Origin: an uncultured Spirochaetaceae bacterium | Lineage (GTDB): Bacteria; Spirochaetota; Spirochaetia; Sphaerochaetales; Sphaerochaetaceae | NCBI GenBank assembly: GCA_944392985.1 | Contig: CALXYL010000003.1 | Coordinates: 1-64,000 of the forward strand | Direction: 5' to 3' | Length of the DNA stretch: 64,000 nt | Shown here: positions 19,901 to 27,178 of the stretch, one piece after another | Layout of the letters: the number at the start of each line of letters is the position of its first letter | Position numbering within the stretch: position 1 is the first letter of the stretch | Position numbers and translations under genes: made by a program | Notes under the pieces: model-generated | Database searches by the model: none | What the model was told of the DNA's origin: nothing | Seen by the model: only the letters and a program-made list of their open reading frames with translations

Positions 19901-20302
19901 AGGCTGCTTATCGATGCCTTCTTTGATTATGAATTCGGAGCGCTTGGACTCTGCGAGAATGAAAGAAGGGCTGTGACCCATGGGGCGGCAATCCTCACCT
20001 CCGCAGGACAGAGCTATGACAAGGACGAGGATCCGCTTACGCTGTTCACGCGCATAGCGAATGATGAAGGCGTGCAGAACCTTGCCCTCTGCAATAAGTA
20101 TCAGGGGGAGATCTGGTACAACAAGGAGCAGATGCAGCGCGCGATACTCCTTTCCGCCCTTGCGTTCGCACTGCTTCCAAAGGCGAAGGATTTCGATGCC
20201 GATGCGTATATCAGCAGTCTCTTTGAGAAGGAAGCTGTGAGCGGATACAGGCTCAGAGAGCTTCTGAGAAGGGAGAAAGATGAGGAGGATACGGTCAGCT
20301 GA
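16919..20302 (+). CDS. Very large GH13 alpha-amylase-family enzyme
   Basis: This 1127-residue protein contains a GH13 barrel flanked by long extra regions. Residues 1-240 are a helical domain not recognised, ending in a glycine-rich linker (GGVGGGGGP). The barrel shows region I DMVPNHT (about 385), region II IIRFDAAM with the nucleophile Asp (about 504), region III LLLAEAF with the acid Glu (about 569) and region IV NFMNNPDEE (about 629). In region IV the usual His before the Asp is Pro. Residues after about 760 are again helical and unassigned. No signal peptide is present, so it acts in the cytoplasm. The substrate is unknown; an alpha-glucan is a reasonable inference. The start has a GAAGG Shine-Dalgarno. 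Confidence 0.85.
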   Translation: MERRDLRIPLLTRERIRISGSVFATDEGLDLMYREASLLAFQYNSELKKNGAEGGFVSPGKLHASAVLHLIYQIVLSARMGDGQSDFFTRRIATVASNDELSNALGFYSKSFPSPALEERKPDSPTRMAEDMRGFFIHQVLLQNPALLAASKPFVSPDQIIYPPECKALSSILSSYPKDDLRNGKPNTDDIFTMLQLPARLYPNSLEEQIRYILREWSAFLPSDLIRLLETSLDYIHEEEKDRGGVGGGGGPTQVIDYSDSDLNEYEAFSDDSNWMPRVVMMAKCTLVWLDQLTKQYKRSITRLDQIPDEELDALRERGFTALWLIGLWERSEASKKIKNLCGNPDAEASAYSLKDYEIASLIGGWSALENLRERCRQRGIRLASDMVPNHTGIDGNWVYEHPDYFVQQDWPPFPSYTYNGPDLSNNPDYEVKIEDHYYDRTDAAVTFMLRNRHTGQTRYIFHGNDGTSMPWNDTAQLDYLNPTTREAVIQKIIHVAKNFPIIRFDAAMTLAKRHIQRLWYPKPGHGGDIAGRARYALSDEEFNRCIPQEFWREVVDRVAVEAPDTLLLAEAFWMMEGYFVRTLGMHRVYNSAFMNMLKNQENQKYRLGIKNTLVFEPEILKRYVNFMNNPDEETAIAQFGDGDKYFAVCTLLATLPGLPMIGHGQIEGYHEKYGMEYRRAYYNEQPNGWLVGEHYRRIFPLFRRRYLFSGVDCFQFFDCYGMNGAVEESIYAFVNGAGSERTLILVNNRYEQCGGTINVSVPKLKKDKDSRTTVTTKLADSLGLSFGGRNYALLDCFSDGLTYIIPSIQLYDEGFSFSLNGYEARVYWNIRQVEDTDGSYERLWRMYGRKGISNISKAVALLRLEPLFKALEPLRAQETLKHLEDLVSGRLSKQGERDLLLSIAECYSTIPEVYEALDEPAKGQISVIPAEIEPKPMIRTVRTLASLFRERHGKAFAAWAGADSSLALTLASALVLHPFSGGLSIRGAMEEADRLLIDAFFDYEFGALGLCENERRAVTHGAAILTSAGQSYDKDEDPLTLFTRIANDEGVQNLALCNKYQGEIWYNKEQMQRAILLSALAFALLPKAKDFDADAYISSLFEKEAVSGYRLRELLRREKDEEDTVS

Positions 20303-20372
20303 TGACCGTATCGCTCCAGCATCATCATATGATGCAACGACTTGTATGGCAGGATGCCTGCATGGTGCAAGA

Positions 20373-20401
20373 TTGACTACAGAATGGAGGTGAAGTATCC
20401 T
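20373..20401 (+). promoter_or_regulatory. Leaderless promoter of the DAACS symporter
   Basis: TTGACT (20373-20378), a 17-base spacer and TATCCT (20396-20401) are followed by six bases and the ATG at 20408. A GGAGG exists at 20386-20390 but is 17 bases from the ATG, too far to serve it, which favours a leaderless message. Confidence 0.65.
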
Positions 20402-20407
20402 TTTCCT

Positions 20408-21655
20408 ATGAAAACGTGGATAACATACATTGCTGCGGTTCTTATGGGCCTTGCAACCTCTTTGCTTTTCGGTTCATTCGCAGCCACGGCTTCGATTCTT
20501 TCGGCTGTATCATCATATCTGATCAGCCTTGGTGTATTCATTGCAATCCCTGTCGTATTCATCACCTTCGCTTCGGGAACAGCTTCGCTGATGAAGGACC
20601 GCAAAGGACACCGCGTTGCTGGAATGGCAGCCCTCTGGTCACTCCTGTCAACTGTGCTTCTCTCATTTGCAGCTGCGCTTGTATTCGTCATCATGCCGGA
20701 GAGCTTCCCCGTCACAAGCTCTGCAGGTAGCGCACCAGGAACGCTTTCTGCCCTTGTTTCATACTCTGTCTCATCCGCAGGAAGCGCGCTGTATCCGCTC
20801 AACGCCCTATGGTCCATCGCTTCGGCAACACGTTTCATCATCTCTGTCATCATCATCTCATGGATCCTCGGGCTCGCACTCAAGCCCTCCGCTGATATCA
20901 TCAGGCCGGCTTATACAACGATGAATTCCTTCTCGGAGGTCATGTACCGCATATCAAGGACATTCTCGGTTTTCGGATTCTTCATCGTATTCCTCTCCTC
21001 CGCCTCCTTCTTCACTACCATGTATCAGGAGAAAACCGTATTCGCCGCACCTGGTTTCATCCTCATGCTGACGTTGTCCGCAGCTGTGGCTGTTTTCGCA
21101 GTGCTTCCCCTCCTCTATGGGGTTTTCACGGGATTCAGGAAGAATCCATACAGCATCCTCTACCGTTCGCTGCCGCAGATGCTCATGGGTCTTTCAACGG
21201 CAAACAGCGTTGCCTCGATCCCTCTTTCGGAAAGCGTTGCCAGGCAGAGCCTTGGTGTACAGAAGCGTGTTGCCTCAACAGCGACACCGCTTTTGAGCGT
21301 GATCGGAAAAGGCGGAAGCGCGGCAATCTCCGTCATTGCGCTTCTCTCGCTGTATATCGCGACAACTGAGACGATGCCTCCAGGGAACGTCATTGCCGTG
21401 ACAGCAGTTGCTGCAGCCCTCGTCTCATTCATCTCCAGTGCAGCAACCGGAACCGAATGCGCCGCGATTACAGTGATCGTGCTCCAGATGCTTGGAATCA
21501 ATCTCTATGGAGCCGAGAACGCAATCATCGCATTCCTTCCGATGCTCTGCGGTATGGGAACTGCTATCGATGCCCTGATCACCGCATACGGAAACAGCAT
21601 CGCCGCGTCAAGCATACAGACAGATGTGGAGATTCCCTATAGGGATACTCTCTGA
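20408..21655 (+). CDS. Divergent DAACS-family sodium symporter
   Basis: This 415-residue inner-membrane protein has about eight hydrophobic segments and two re-entrant-loop-like stretches, as in glutamate/dicarboxylate symporters. The serine-rich first hairpin is represented by GLSTANSVASIPLSES. The second hairpin is ATGTECAAITV. The NMDGT sodium-binding motif expected after TPL is replaced by VIGKGGS, so ion coupling or substrate may differ. Upstream in-frame ATGs (20342, 20384) were rejected because the promoter fits 20408. The stop overlaps the next membrane protein's ATG. Confidence 0.8.
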   Translation: MKTWITYIAAVLMGLATSLLFGSFAATASILSAVSSYLISLGVFIAIPVVFITFASGTASLMKDRKGHRVAGMAALWSLLSTVLLSFAAALVFVIMPESFPVTSSAGSAPGTLSALVSYSVSSAGSALYPLNALWSIASATRFIISVIIISWILGLALKPSADIIRPAYTTMNSFSEVMYRISRTFSVFGFFIVFLSSASFFTTMYQEKTVFAAPGFILMLTLSAAVAVFAVLPLLYGVFTGFRKNPYSILYRSLPQMLMGLSTANSVASIPLSESVARQSLGVQKRVASTATPLLSVIGKGGSAAISVIALLSLYIATTETMPPGNVIAVTAVAAALVSFISSAATGTECAAITVIVLQMLGINLYGAENAIIAFLPMLCGMGTAIDALITAYGNSIAASSIQTDVEIPYRDTL

Positions 21656-22428
21656 TGCCGCAGAAGAAGAAAAAACAATTCTCCATATCCTTGCTGCTGC
21701 AGCTGTTCATCTCTGTTGCATACAGCATAATGCTGGTCCACATGACCATTGTCCTTCTCCAGAGGAGGACAGTGGGGTGGTTCATCAACATGATGGTCTA
21801 CCTTCCGCAGCTGGTCATAATCATCGCTTCCATTGTCTTTCTTTTCATACTCCGCCTGCGTCACAGAACACACAGCATAGACAGCACCCTGCTTCCGATG
21901 CTCTTCACGTTCATCGCACTGGAAGCAACGATGATAGTCCCCCTCTATACGGAAGTGACAGGCATTGCGATCATGGCCCCGAATGCGGTCGTCATCATAG
22001 AGCGCTTCGCGATCATCGCGGCGGCAGTGGTATTCGTATTCACTTCCATTCAGTTCTATGGGACAAACCTCTCAAGGCTTAAGCTCTACCTTTCCATCAC
22101 AATAGGCGCCGCTCTGTATCTTGCGCTGGCAATGCCTATGAACACCGGAACAACAGACCTGACACAGCTCAAGGTATTCTCATCTTCCTATGATGCACTC
22201 CTTCTTGCCGCGATCTGCTGCATCTATCTCGTCTCCATCGCGACATATATCGCTGCTGTGGCAAAGGACAGATCAACGCACAGCCTCTCCCGCGCGGGAG
22301 CCTTCATACTCATGATGCTCGGCAACTTCTTCTCAATGAGCAACACGGTCATTCCTTCCGTCGTATCCGCAGTGCTCTATCTTTCAGGCATCATAATGCT
22401 GTCCATGACATCGAAGAATACATTCTGA
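21655..22428 (+). CDS. Polytopic membrane protein coupled to the symporter
   Basis: This is a 257-residue protein with about eight hydrophobic helices and a basic N-terminus (MPQKKKKQ). No motif is recognised. Its ATG overlaps the symporter stop (TGATG), so the two are translationally coupled and may act together. It could be an accessory subunit or a sensor without soluble output domains. The function is unknown. Confidence 0.7.
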   Translation: MPQKKKKQFSISLLLQLFISVAYSIMLVHMTIVLLQRRTVGWFINMMVYLPQLVIIIASIVFLFILRLRHRTHSIDSTLLPMLFTFIALEATMIVPLYTEVTGIAIMAPNAVVIIERFAIIAAAVVFVFTSIQFYGTNLSRLKLYLSITIGAALYLALAMPMNTGTTDLTQLKVFSSSYDALLLAAICCIYLVSIATYIAAVAKDRSTHSLSRAGAFILMMLGNFFSMSNTVIPSVVSAVLYLSGIIMLSMTSKNTF

Positions 22429-22444
22429 ATCGTACTGATTGTAC

Positions 22445-22454
22445 GGGGGGGGGG
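22445..22454 (+). repeat. G10 homopolymer next to a lipoprotein promoter
   Basis: Ten consecutive G residues lie between GTAC and TACC, four bases before a candidate -35 (TTGACC) of the surface lipoprotein gene. It is the longest homopolymer noticed in the window. Poly-G tracts in spirochaete promoters are known to change length and alter expression, for example upstream of some Treponema pallidum tpr genes. Confidence 0.85.
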
Positions 22455-22458
22455 TACC

Positions 22459-22487
22459 TTGACCCCATGGTTATCATTCCTCATCAT
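22459..22487 (+). promoter_or_regulatory. Candidate promoter of the RCC1-repeat lipoprotein
   Basis: TTGACC (22459-22464), a 17-base spacer and CATCAT (22482-22487) precede an AGGGGG and the ATG at 22505. The -10 is poor, so the position is tentative. The G10 tract abuts its upstream side. Confidence 0.45.
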
Positions 22488-22504
22488 CAGGCTAGGGGGA
22501 AACC

Positions 22505-25426
22505 ATGTTCAGGCATCTCTATAGGTTCATGGCAATTTCGCTGCTGCTGTTCTCGGCAAGCTCCTGTCTCTTCGATTCCGGGCAGAAGAACATCGTTGTC
22601 TATCATGACTGGAAGGGCAATGCTGTTGAGACATATACATTCACATTCGGCACACCGGTACCAGAGGCATCTGAGAAATACCCTGCCCCAAATGGTTTCT
22701 GGGGTGGATGGACCTACTATGACCACACAGGAGGCGAAATCCCTCCATCCGACGGTGATAGTACCCCTATAGGCTACGGAGATGTCAACGCATACCCCGA
22801 CAAGGGAATCACCGTAACCTACGATCTGAAAGGCCTCGTCATTGCAGAGTATTCATTATCAGCAGGGGAAGCAGTAACAGAACCTACAAAGGAATCCCAT
22901 CCAGATGCCCCTTGGCCGGATCCTTTCTATTTCTGGACATACTATGATGAGGAAAGCAATCCGGTAGAATACAGCCCTGGAGATGAAACCAGTGAAAGCA
23001 TTGTTGCCTATCCTTATTATCCGACGAAGTACGGGGAAATCGTTTTCATATACATCTTCGAGGGTGGTTTTGAAAGCCTTGGCAACGACTACAACTACTA
23101 CATCGTGGAATTCTCCCCCATAGAGTTCCCTTCTCCAGAGGAAGTGAAGGACTATACCTTCAGCGGATGGTACTACGATGAGGATCTCACAAGGAAAGTC
23201 GAGGGAGAAGTGCTTTATGACCCGGAGACGACCACTGTTTTCTATGGACTTTACACTGCAGATTTTGAATACCATGAAGTGACCTTTGAATATGAGGATG
23301 GCACAGAGGCGGCAAAATATGTCAAGGATGGAGAAACCATCACATTCCCAGAGGACCCGGAATCAGATTCCTCCAAGAGCTTTGCAGGATGGTATGACGC
23401 CTCTGGCAGGAGATACTACAAAGAGACAGTCGTGACGGAGGATACTCACCTTGAAGCCCGCTTTGTCGAGCCGAAGATCATCGATGGGTATATCACTCCG
23501 GCAAAGAGCATATTCCTTCTCAATGATGGTCGGATGTTCTGTAACGGGGAAGAAGGTGAAAACGAATTCTTCAGCGAAGATGGCATCACAGCCTTCGCAT
23601 ACTACAACGGCACAAACTGGCTTTTCAGGAGCGATGGATACTATGTCCATGATAAGGATCTGACTAAGACCAATAGTCTAGGACATGTCATCGATGCAGA
23701 TTCAGCAATAGGCAGCAACAGCAATTTCCTTGTTGTGCTGAACGATGAAGGAAAAGCATATATTAATGGGAATTTCCGAGGCACGGCATACTCATTCGAG
23801 GCCATTGATATTGATGATAAGATCGTGAAGATAGATGCCGCGTGGGACACGATAGCTGCGCTGACTGAAAGCGGTGATCTCTATCTCTGGGGAAAGACTT
23901 TCAAAAGAGGAGCGCAGGGTGAATCATCAAGCGTAAGCGAGTTCCCAAAGAAAGTTGCAGGCGGCGTCAGGGACTTCGATATAGGAAACCACGCTGTTGC
24001 GTATATTGATGGAAACGATGCGCTCTGGTTCAGAGGCGTCATGGGACTCTATGACCACTCAACAACCTACTTTGACTTTGAAAAGCTGAAGGATGGTGTC
24101 TCCTCTGTATATGTCTGCGAGGACGAGAACGATGCCAACATCAATTACATCCTTGTCTCTACCAATGCTGGCGATATCATGATACAGGGGTATGAGAATT
24201 TCCTGCAGGATGGATACGGCAGATATGATTCATTGACAAAGCTCTATGAGGGTTTCGACTGCATCGAGGAGTTCCAGGGAACACCTGCCTTCCTCAGGGG
24301 AAATGATCTCTATCTTCTTCATCCTCCTCTTGATTACGAGATGACTGAAGAAGAGCCCTACCTCGTGTTCCCTGATAAGACAATCACAGCTGTGGCATCA
24401 AATGGGAGCACCAATCTTGCGCTTGCAGAGAACGGCGATCTCTATTATTTCGGAAAGGATATCTTCCATACCGATACTGAGATCATGCCTTCCCCTGCCC
24501 TGTTGATAAGCAATGTGAAGATAGTGACAGAGCATTTCATCATAACCAATGATGACAGGATCCATGCTTATGGTTACACAGAGAGGATGCCGGAGCATAT
24601 CGCTACAAAAGGGGATATCAAGAGTATCAAGGGGCCTTACATTCTCTTTGGGGATCATACGCTCTACTCCTATGAGGATGGGAACTGGAAGCAGGTAATC
24701 ACCTCCGTCAAAGACTTCTTCATCAATGACATGGAACAGCTCGTTGCCTATACGGACAATGATACAGGCGTCTATTGGTCAACGGGTACACAGAATTCAG
24801 GCTCCTTCCAGGAAACTGGAATGATGGATGTCGTTGAGGCGTATGCAGATGGATACATAGATCTCGTGCTTCTTTCCAATGGGGAGCTCTGGTGGAGAGG
24901 AAGCAATCGCTCAGACTATAGCCTGTCACCGGCTGTAAACGATGGAAGCTACTCGAAGGAGTTTGAACGTCTTGGCAAGGATATGACATTCAAGCAGATG
25001 GTTGCTATCGACAATCATTTCCTCTTCATCAATAAATATGGCCGCATCGTGGCGCTTGGTGCAGGACAGAGTTATAACAACAGCATCGGCTTCAATGGAG
25101 CAGAAGTATCAGATTATGGATTCTGGCATCTCGAAAGGCTTACTGATACGGTATTCACAGAGATCATCCCACGGACACAGGCTAAAAACGTTATTGCGCT
25201 GACTTCAAATGACATCTATGAAGTGGAGAATAATTCCCAGCTGCAGCCCAGGAATCACGGCAGGACATACACCTCTGCCACTAACCGTTCCAGCACTCTT
25301 GCCCTCACAGAAGATGGAAAACTCTATTCCTGGGGATCCAACAGGGACGGAACCATCGGCAACGGCATGAGCGGATACACCTATGTGCCTCTGCTGATGG
25401 ATATCTCCCTGGTCTATGACAGATGA
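22505..25426 (+). CDS. Surface lipoprotein with InlB-like and RCC1-like repeats
   Basis: This is a 973-residue protein. The signal MFRHLYRFMAISLLLF is followed by the lipobox SASSC (Cys about 21). Residues about 30-325 hold three to four repeats of the Listeria-Bacteroides (InlB B-repeat, Flg_new) type, ending in phrases such as FSGWYYDEDLTRKV and FAGWYDASGRRYY. Residues about 330-973 are a chain of roughly 50-residue RCC1-like propeller repeats (GDLYLWGKTFKRG, GDLYYFGKDIF, GKLYSWGSNRDGTIGNG). The layout is that of an adhesin or ligand-binding surface protein; this is inferred. A G10 tract lies upstream and a terminator downstream. Confidence 0.85.
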   Translation: MFRHLYRFMAISLLLFSASSCLFDSGQKNIVVYHDWKGNAVETYTFTFGTPVPEASEKYPAPNGFWGGWTYYDHTGGEIPPSDGDSTPIGYGDVNAYPDKGITVTYDLKGLVIAEYSLSAGEAVTEPTKESHPDAPWPDPFYFWTYYDEESNPVEYSPGDETSESIVAYPYYPTKYGEIVFIYIFEGGFESLGNDYNYYIVEFSPIEFPSPEEVKDYTFSGWYYDEDLTRKVEGEVLYDPETTTVFYGLYTADFEYHEVTFEYEDGTEAAKYVKDGETITFPEDPESDSSKSFAGWYDASGRRYYKETVVTEDTHLEARFVEPKIIDGYITPAKSIFLLNDGRMFCNGEEGENEFFSEDGITAFAYYNGTNWLFRSDGYYVHDKDLTKTNSLGHVIDADSAIGSNSNFLVVLNDEGKAYINGNFRGTAYSFEAIDIDDKIVKIDAAWDTIAALTESGDLYLWGKTFKRGAQGESSSVSEFPKKVAGGVRDFDIGNHAVAYIDGNDALWFRGVMGLYDHSTTYFDFEKLKDGVSSVYVCEDENDANINYILVSTNAGDIMIQGYENFLQDGYGRYDSLTKLYEGFDCIEEFQGTPAFLRGNDLYLLHPPLDYEMTEEEPYLVFPDKTITAVASNGSTNLALAENGDLYYFGKDIFHTDTEIMPSPALLISNVKIVTEHFIITNDDRIHAYGYTERMPEHIATKGDIKSIKGPYILFGDHTLYSYEDGNWKQVITSVKDFFINDMEQLVAYTDNDTGVYWSTGTQNSGSFQETGMMDVVEAYADGYIDLVLLSNGELWWRGSNRSDYSLSPAVNDGSYSKEFERLGKDMTFKQMVAIDNHFLFINKYGRIVALGAGQSYNNSIGFNGAEVSDYGFWHLERLTDTVFTEIIPRTQAKNVIALTSNDIYEVENNSQLQPRNHGRTYTSATNRSSTLALTEDGKLYSWGSNRDGTIGNGMSGYTYVPLLMDISLVYDR

Positions 25427-25441
25427 AGGATTAGATACTGA

Positions 25442-25475
25442 AAGAGCCACCGGTCTCCCGATGGCTCTTGTCTTT
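25442..25475 (+). terminator. Bidirectional terminator between lipoprotein and gpmI
   Basis: AAGAGCCA (25442-25449) pairs with TGGCTCTT (25462-25469), followed by GTCTTTGTC on the plus strand and TTTC on the minus strand. It separates two convergent genes. Confidence 0.7.
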
Positions 25476-25488
25476 GTCCTGATGAGCA

Positions 25489-27138
25489 TCAATTCATATT
25501 GACGATACTCTTGTCATAATCCTCTGGCGGAATATAGCCGAGAAGGCTCATGCAGGTTGCTGCGATAGACGAGATGCCAAGCCCTTCATTGAGGGTTGTG
25601 GAATACTCTCCCTTGTACTCGGGATCATAGATGATGCATGGCACAGGGTTGAGCGAATGGGATGTCTTAGCCTTTGGATCTCCATTCTCCTTCCTCTTCA
25701 CTTCCCCCTTCTTGTCATGCTCATACATATCATCAGCATTGCCGTGATCAGCTGTGATGACCATGATTCCACCGGCTTTCTCGATAGCTTCCTTCAGCCT
25801 TCCGATCTGGAGATCCATTCCTTCCATGGAGCAGACAACAGCTTCAAAGACGCCTGTATGGCCGACCATATCGCCATTGGGGAAGTTGAGCTTGATGAAA
25901 TCCCACTTGCCGCTTTCGATTTCCTCGATTACACGGTCCGTGATCTCTGCACACTTCATCCATGGCCTCTGCTCAAACGGAACCTTGTCTGAAGGGATCT
26001 CGACATACTCCTCCAGCCTCTCATCGAACTTGCCGGAGCGGTTGCCATTGAAGAAGTACGTTACATGGCCGAACTTCTGAGTCTCTGAAATCGAGAACTG
26101 CTTCACCCCTGATGCGCAGAGATACTCTGCCATGACACGATCGATAGCAGGAGGGGAAACAAGATACTGATGAGGAATATGGAGGTCGCCATCATATTCC
26201 ATCATTCCGGCATACTCCACCTTCGGCCATCTCTTCCTGTCGAACTCATTGAAATCAGGCTCATCGAATGCCCTGGAAAGCTCAATCGCCCTATCTCCGC
26301 GGAAATTATAGAGAATAACAGAATCCCCATCCCCGATCGTTCCGATCGGCTTGCCATCCTTGGCAATGACGAATGCAGGGAGATCCTGATCGATTGCACC
26401 GGTTTCCGCCCTGAGCGTCTCAATAGCCTCATGCGCTGATGAGAACATCCTGCCCTCTCCAAGCACATGCGTCTCCCAGCCACGCTTCACCATATCCCAG
26501 TCGGCATTGTAGCGATCCATTGTGATCACCATCCTTCCACCGCCTGATGCGATAGCTGCATCGAATGTTCCATCGGCGGAAAGCTCCTTGAGGAAATCAG
26601 CGAAAGGATCGAAATAATCCAGAGCGGACATCTCACCTACATCACGGCCATCAAGCAGAGCATGAACGCGTACCTTCTTCACGCCTTCCTTCTTCGCTTC
26701 CGTGACCATTGCCTTCAGGTGATCGATATGGGAATGGACGTTTCCATCGGAAAGAAGCCCGATGAAATGGAGAGTGGATCCCTTCTCCTTTACATTGGCT
26801 ATGAGCTTCTGCCATGTGCTTCCCTTGAACATATCGCCTGATGAAATGGCATTGGAAACGAGCTTTGCACCCTGCGCGAAAACCCTTCCGCATCCCATTG
26901 CGTTATGTCCTACCTCGCTGTTGCCCATATCAGCATCTGAAGGAAGGCCGACAGCCGTACCATGTGCCTTCAGCTTCGTCCATGGGCAGGAAGCATAGAG
27001 CGCATCGAGATTCTTCGTCATGGATGCAGCAACCGCATCCCCGTCCTTATACTTTCCGAAGCCAACACCATCCATGATGACAAGCATCACAGGACCGCGG
27101 CGCTGGATCCTTCCATTCTTCTTCAGTGGTTCAACCAT
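25489..27138 (-). CDS. gpmI: Cofactor-independent phosphoglycerate mutase
   Basis: This 549-residue glycolytic enzyme interconverts 3- and 2-phosphoglycerate in a metal-dependent way. The alkaline-phosphatase-type metal sites are visible: IMDGVGFG (Asp about 23), the phosphoserine loop MGNSEVGHNAMG (Ser about 74), and VITADHGNADDMY near the C-terminus. The ATG at 27138 has a GAGGTG eight bases upstream; GTG at 27147 is in frame but less well placed. It follows aminopeptidase P by about 40 bases and may share its transcript. Confidence 0.95.
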   Translation of the reverse strand: MVEPLKKNGRIQRRGPVMLVIMDGVGFGKYKDGDAVAASMTKNLDALYASCPWTKLKAHGTAVGLPSDADMGNSEVGHNAMGCGRVFAQGAKLVSNAISSGDMFKGSTWQKLIANVKEKGSTLHFIGLLSDGNVHSHIDHLKAMVTEAKKEGVKKVRVHALLDGRDVGEMSALDYFDPFADFLKELSADGTFDAAIASGGGRMVITMDRYNADWDMVKRGWETHVLGEGRMFSSAHEAIETLRAETGAIDQDLPAFVIAKDGKPIGTIGDGDSVILYNFRGDRAIELSRAFDEPDFNEFDRKRWPKVEYAGMMEYDGDLHIPHQYLVSPPAIDRVMAEYLCASGVKQFSISETQKFGHVTYFFNGNRSGKFDERLEEYVEIPSDKVPFEQRPWMKCAEITDRVIEEIESGKWDFIKLNFPNGDMVGHTGVFEAVVCSMEGMDLQIGRLKEAIEKAGGIMVITADHGNADDMYEHDKKGEVKRKENGDPKAKTSHSLNPVPCIIYDPEYKGEYSTTLNEGLGISSIAATCMSLLGYIPPEDYDKSIVNMN

Positions 27139-27178
27139 ATGATTCACCTCACATCATCAATCAATATAATGGATTGCC

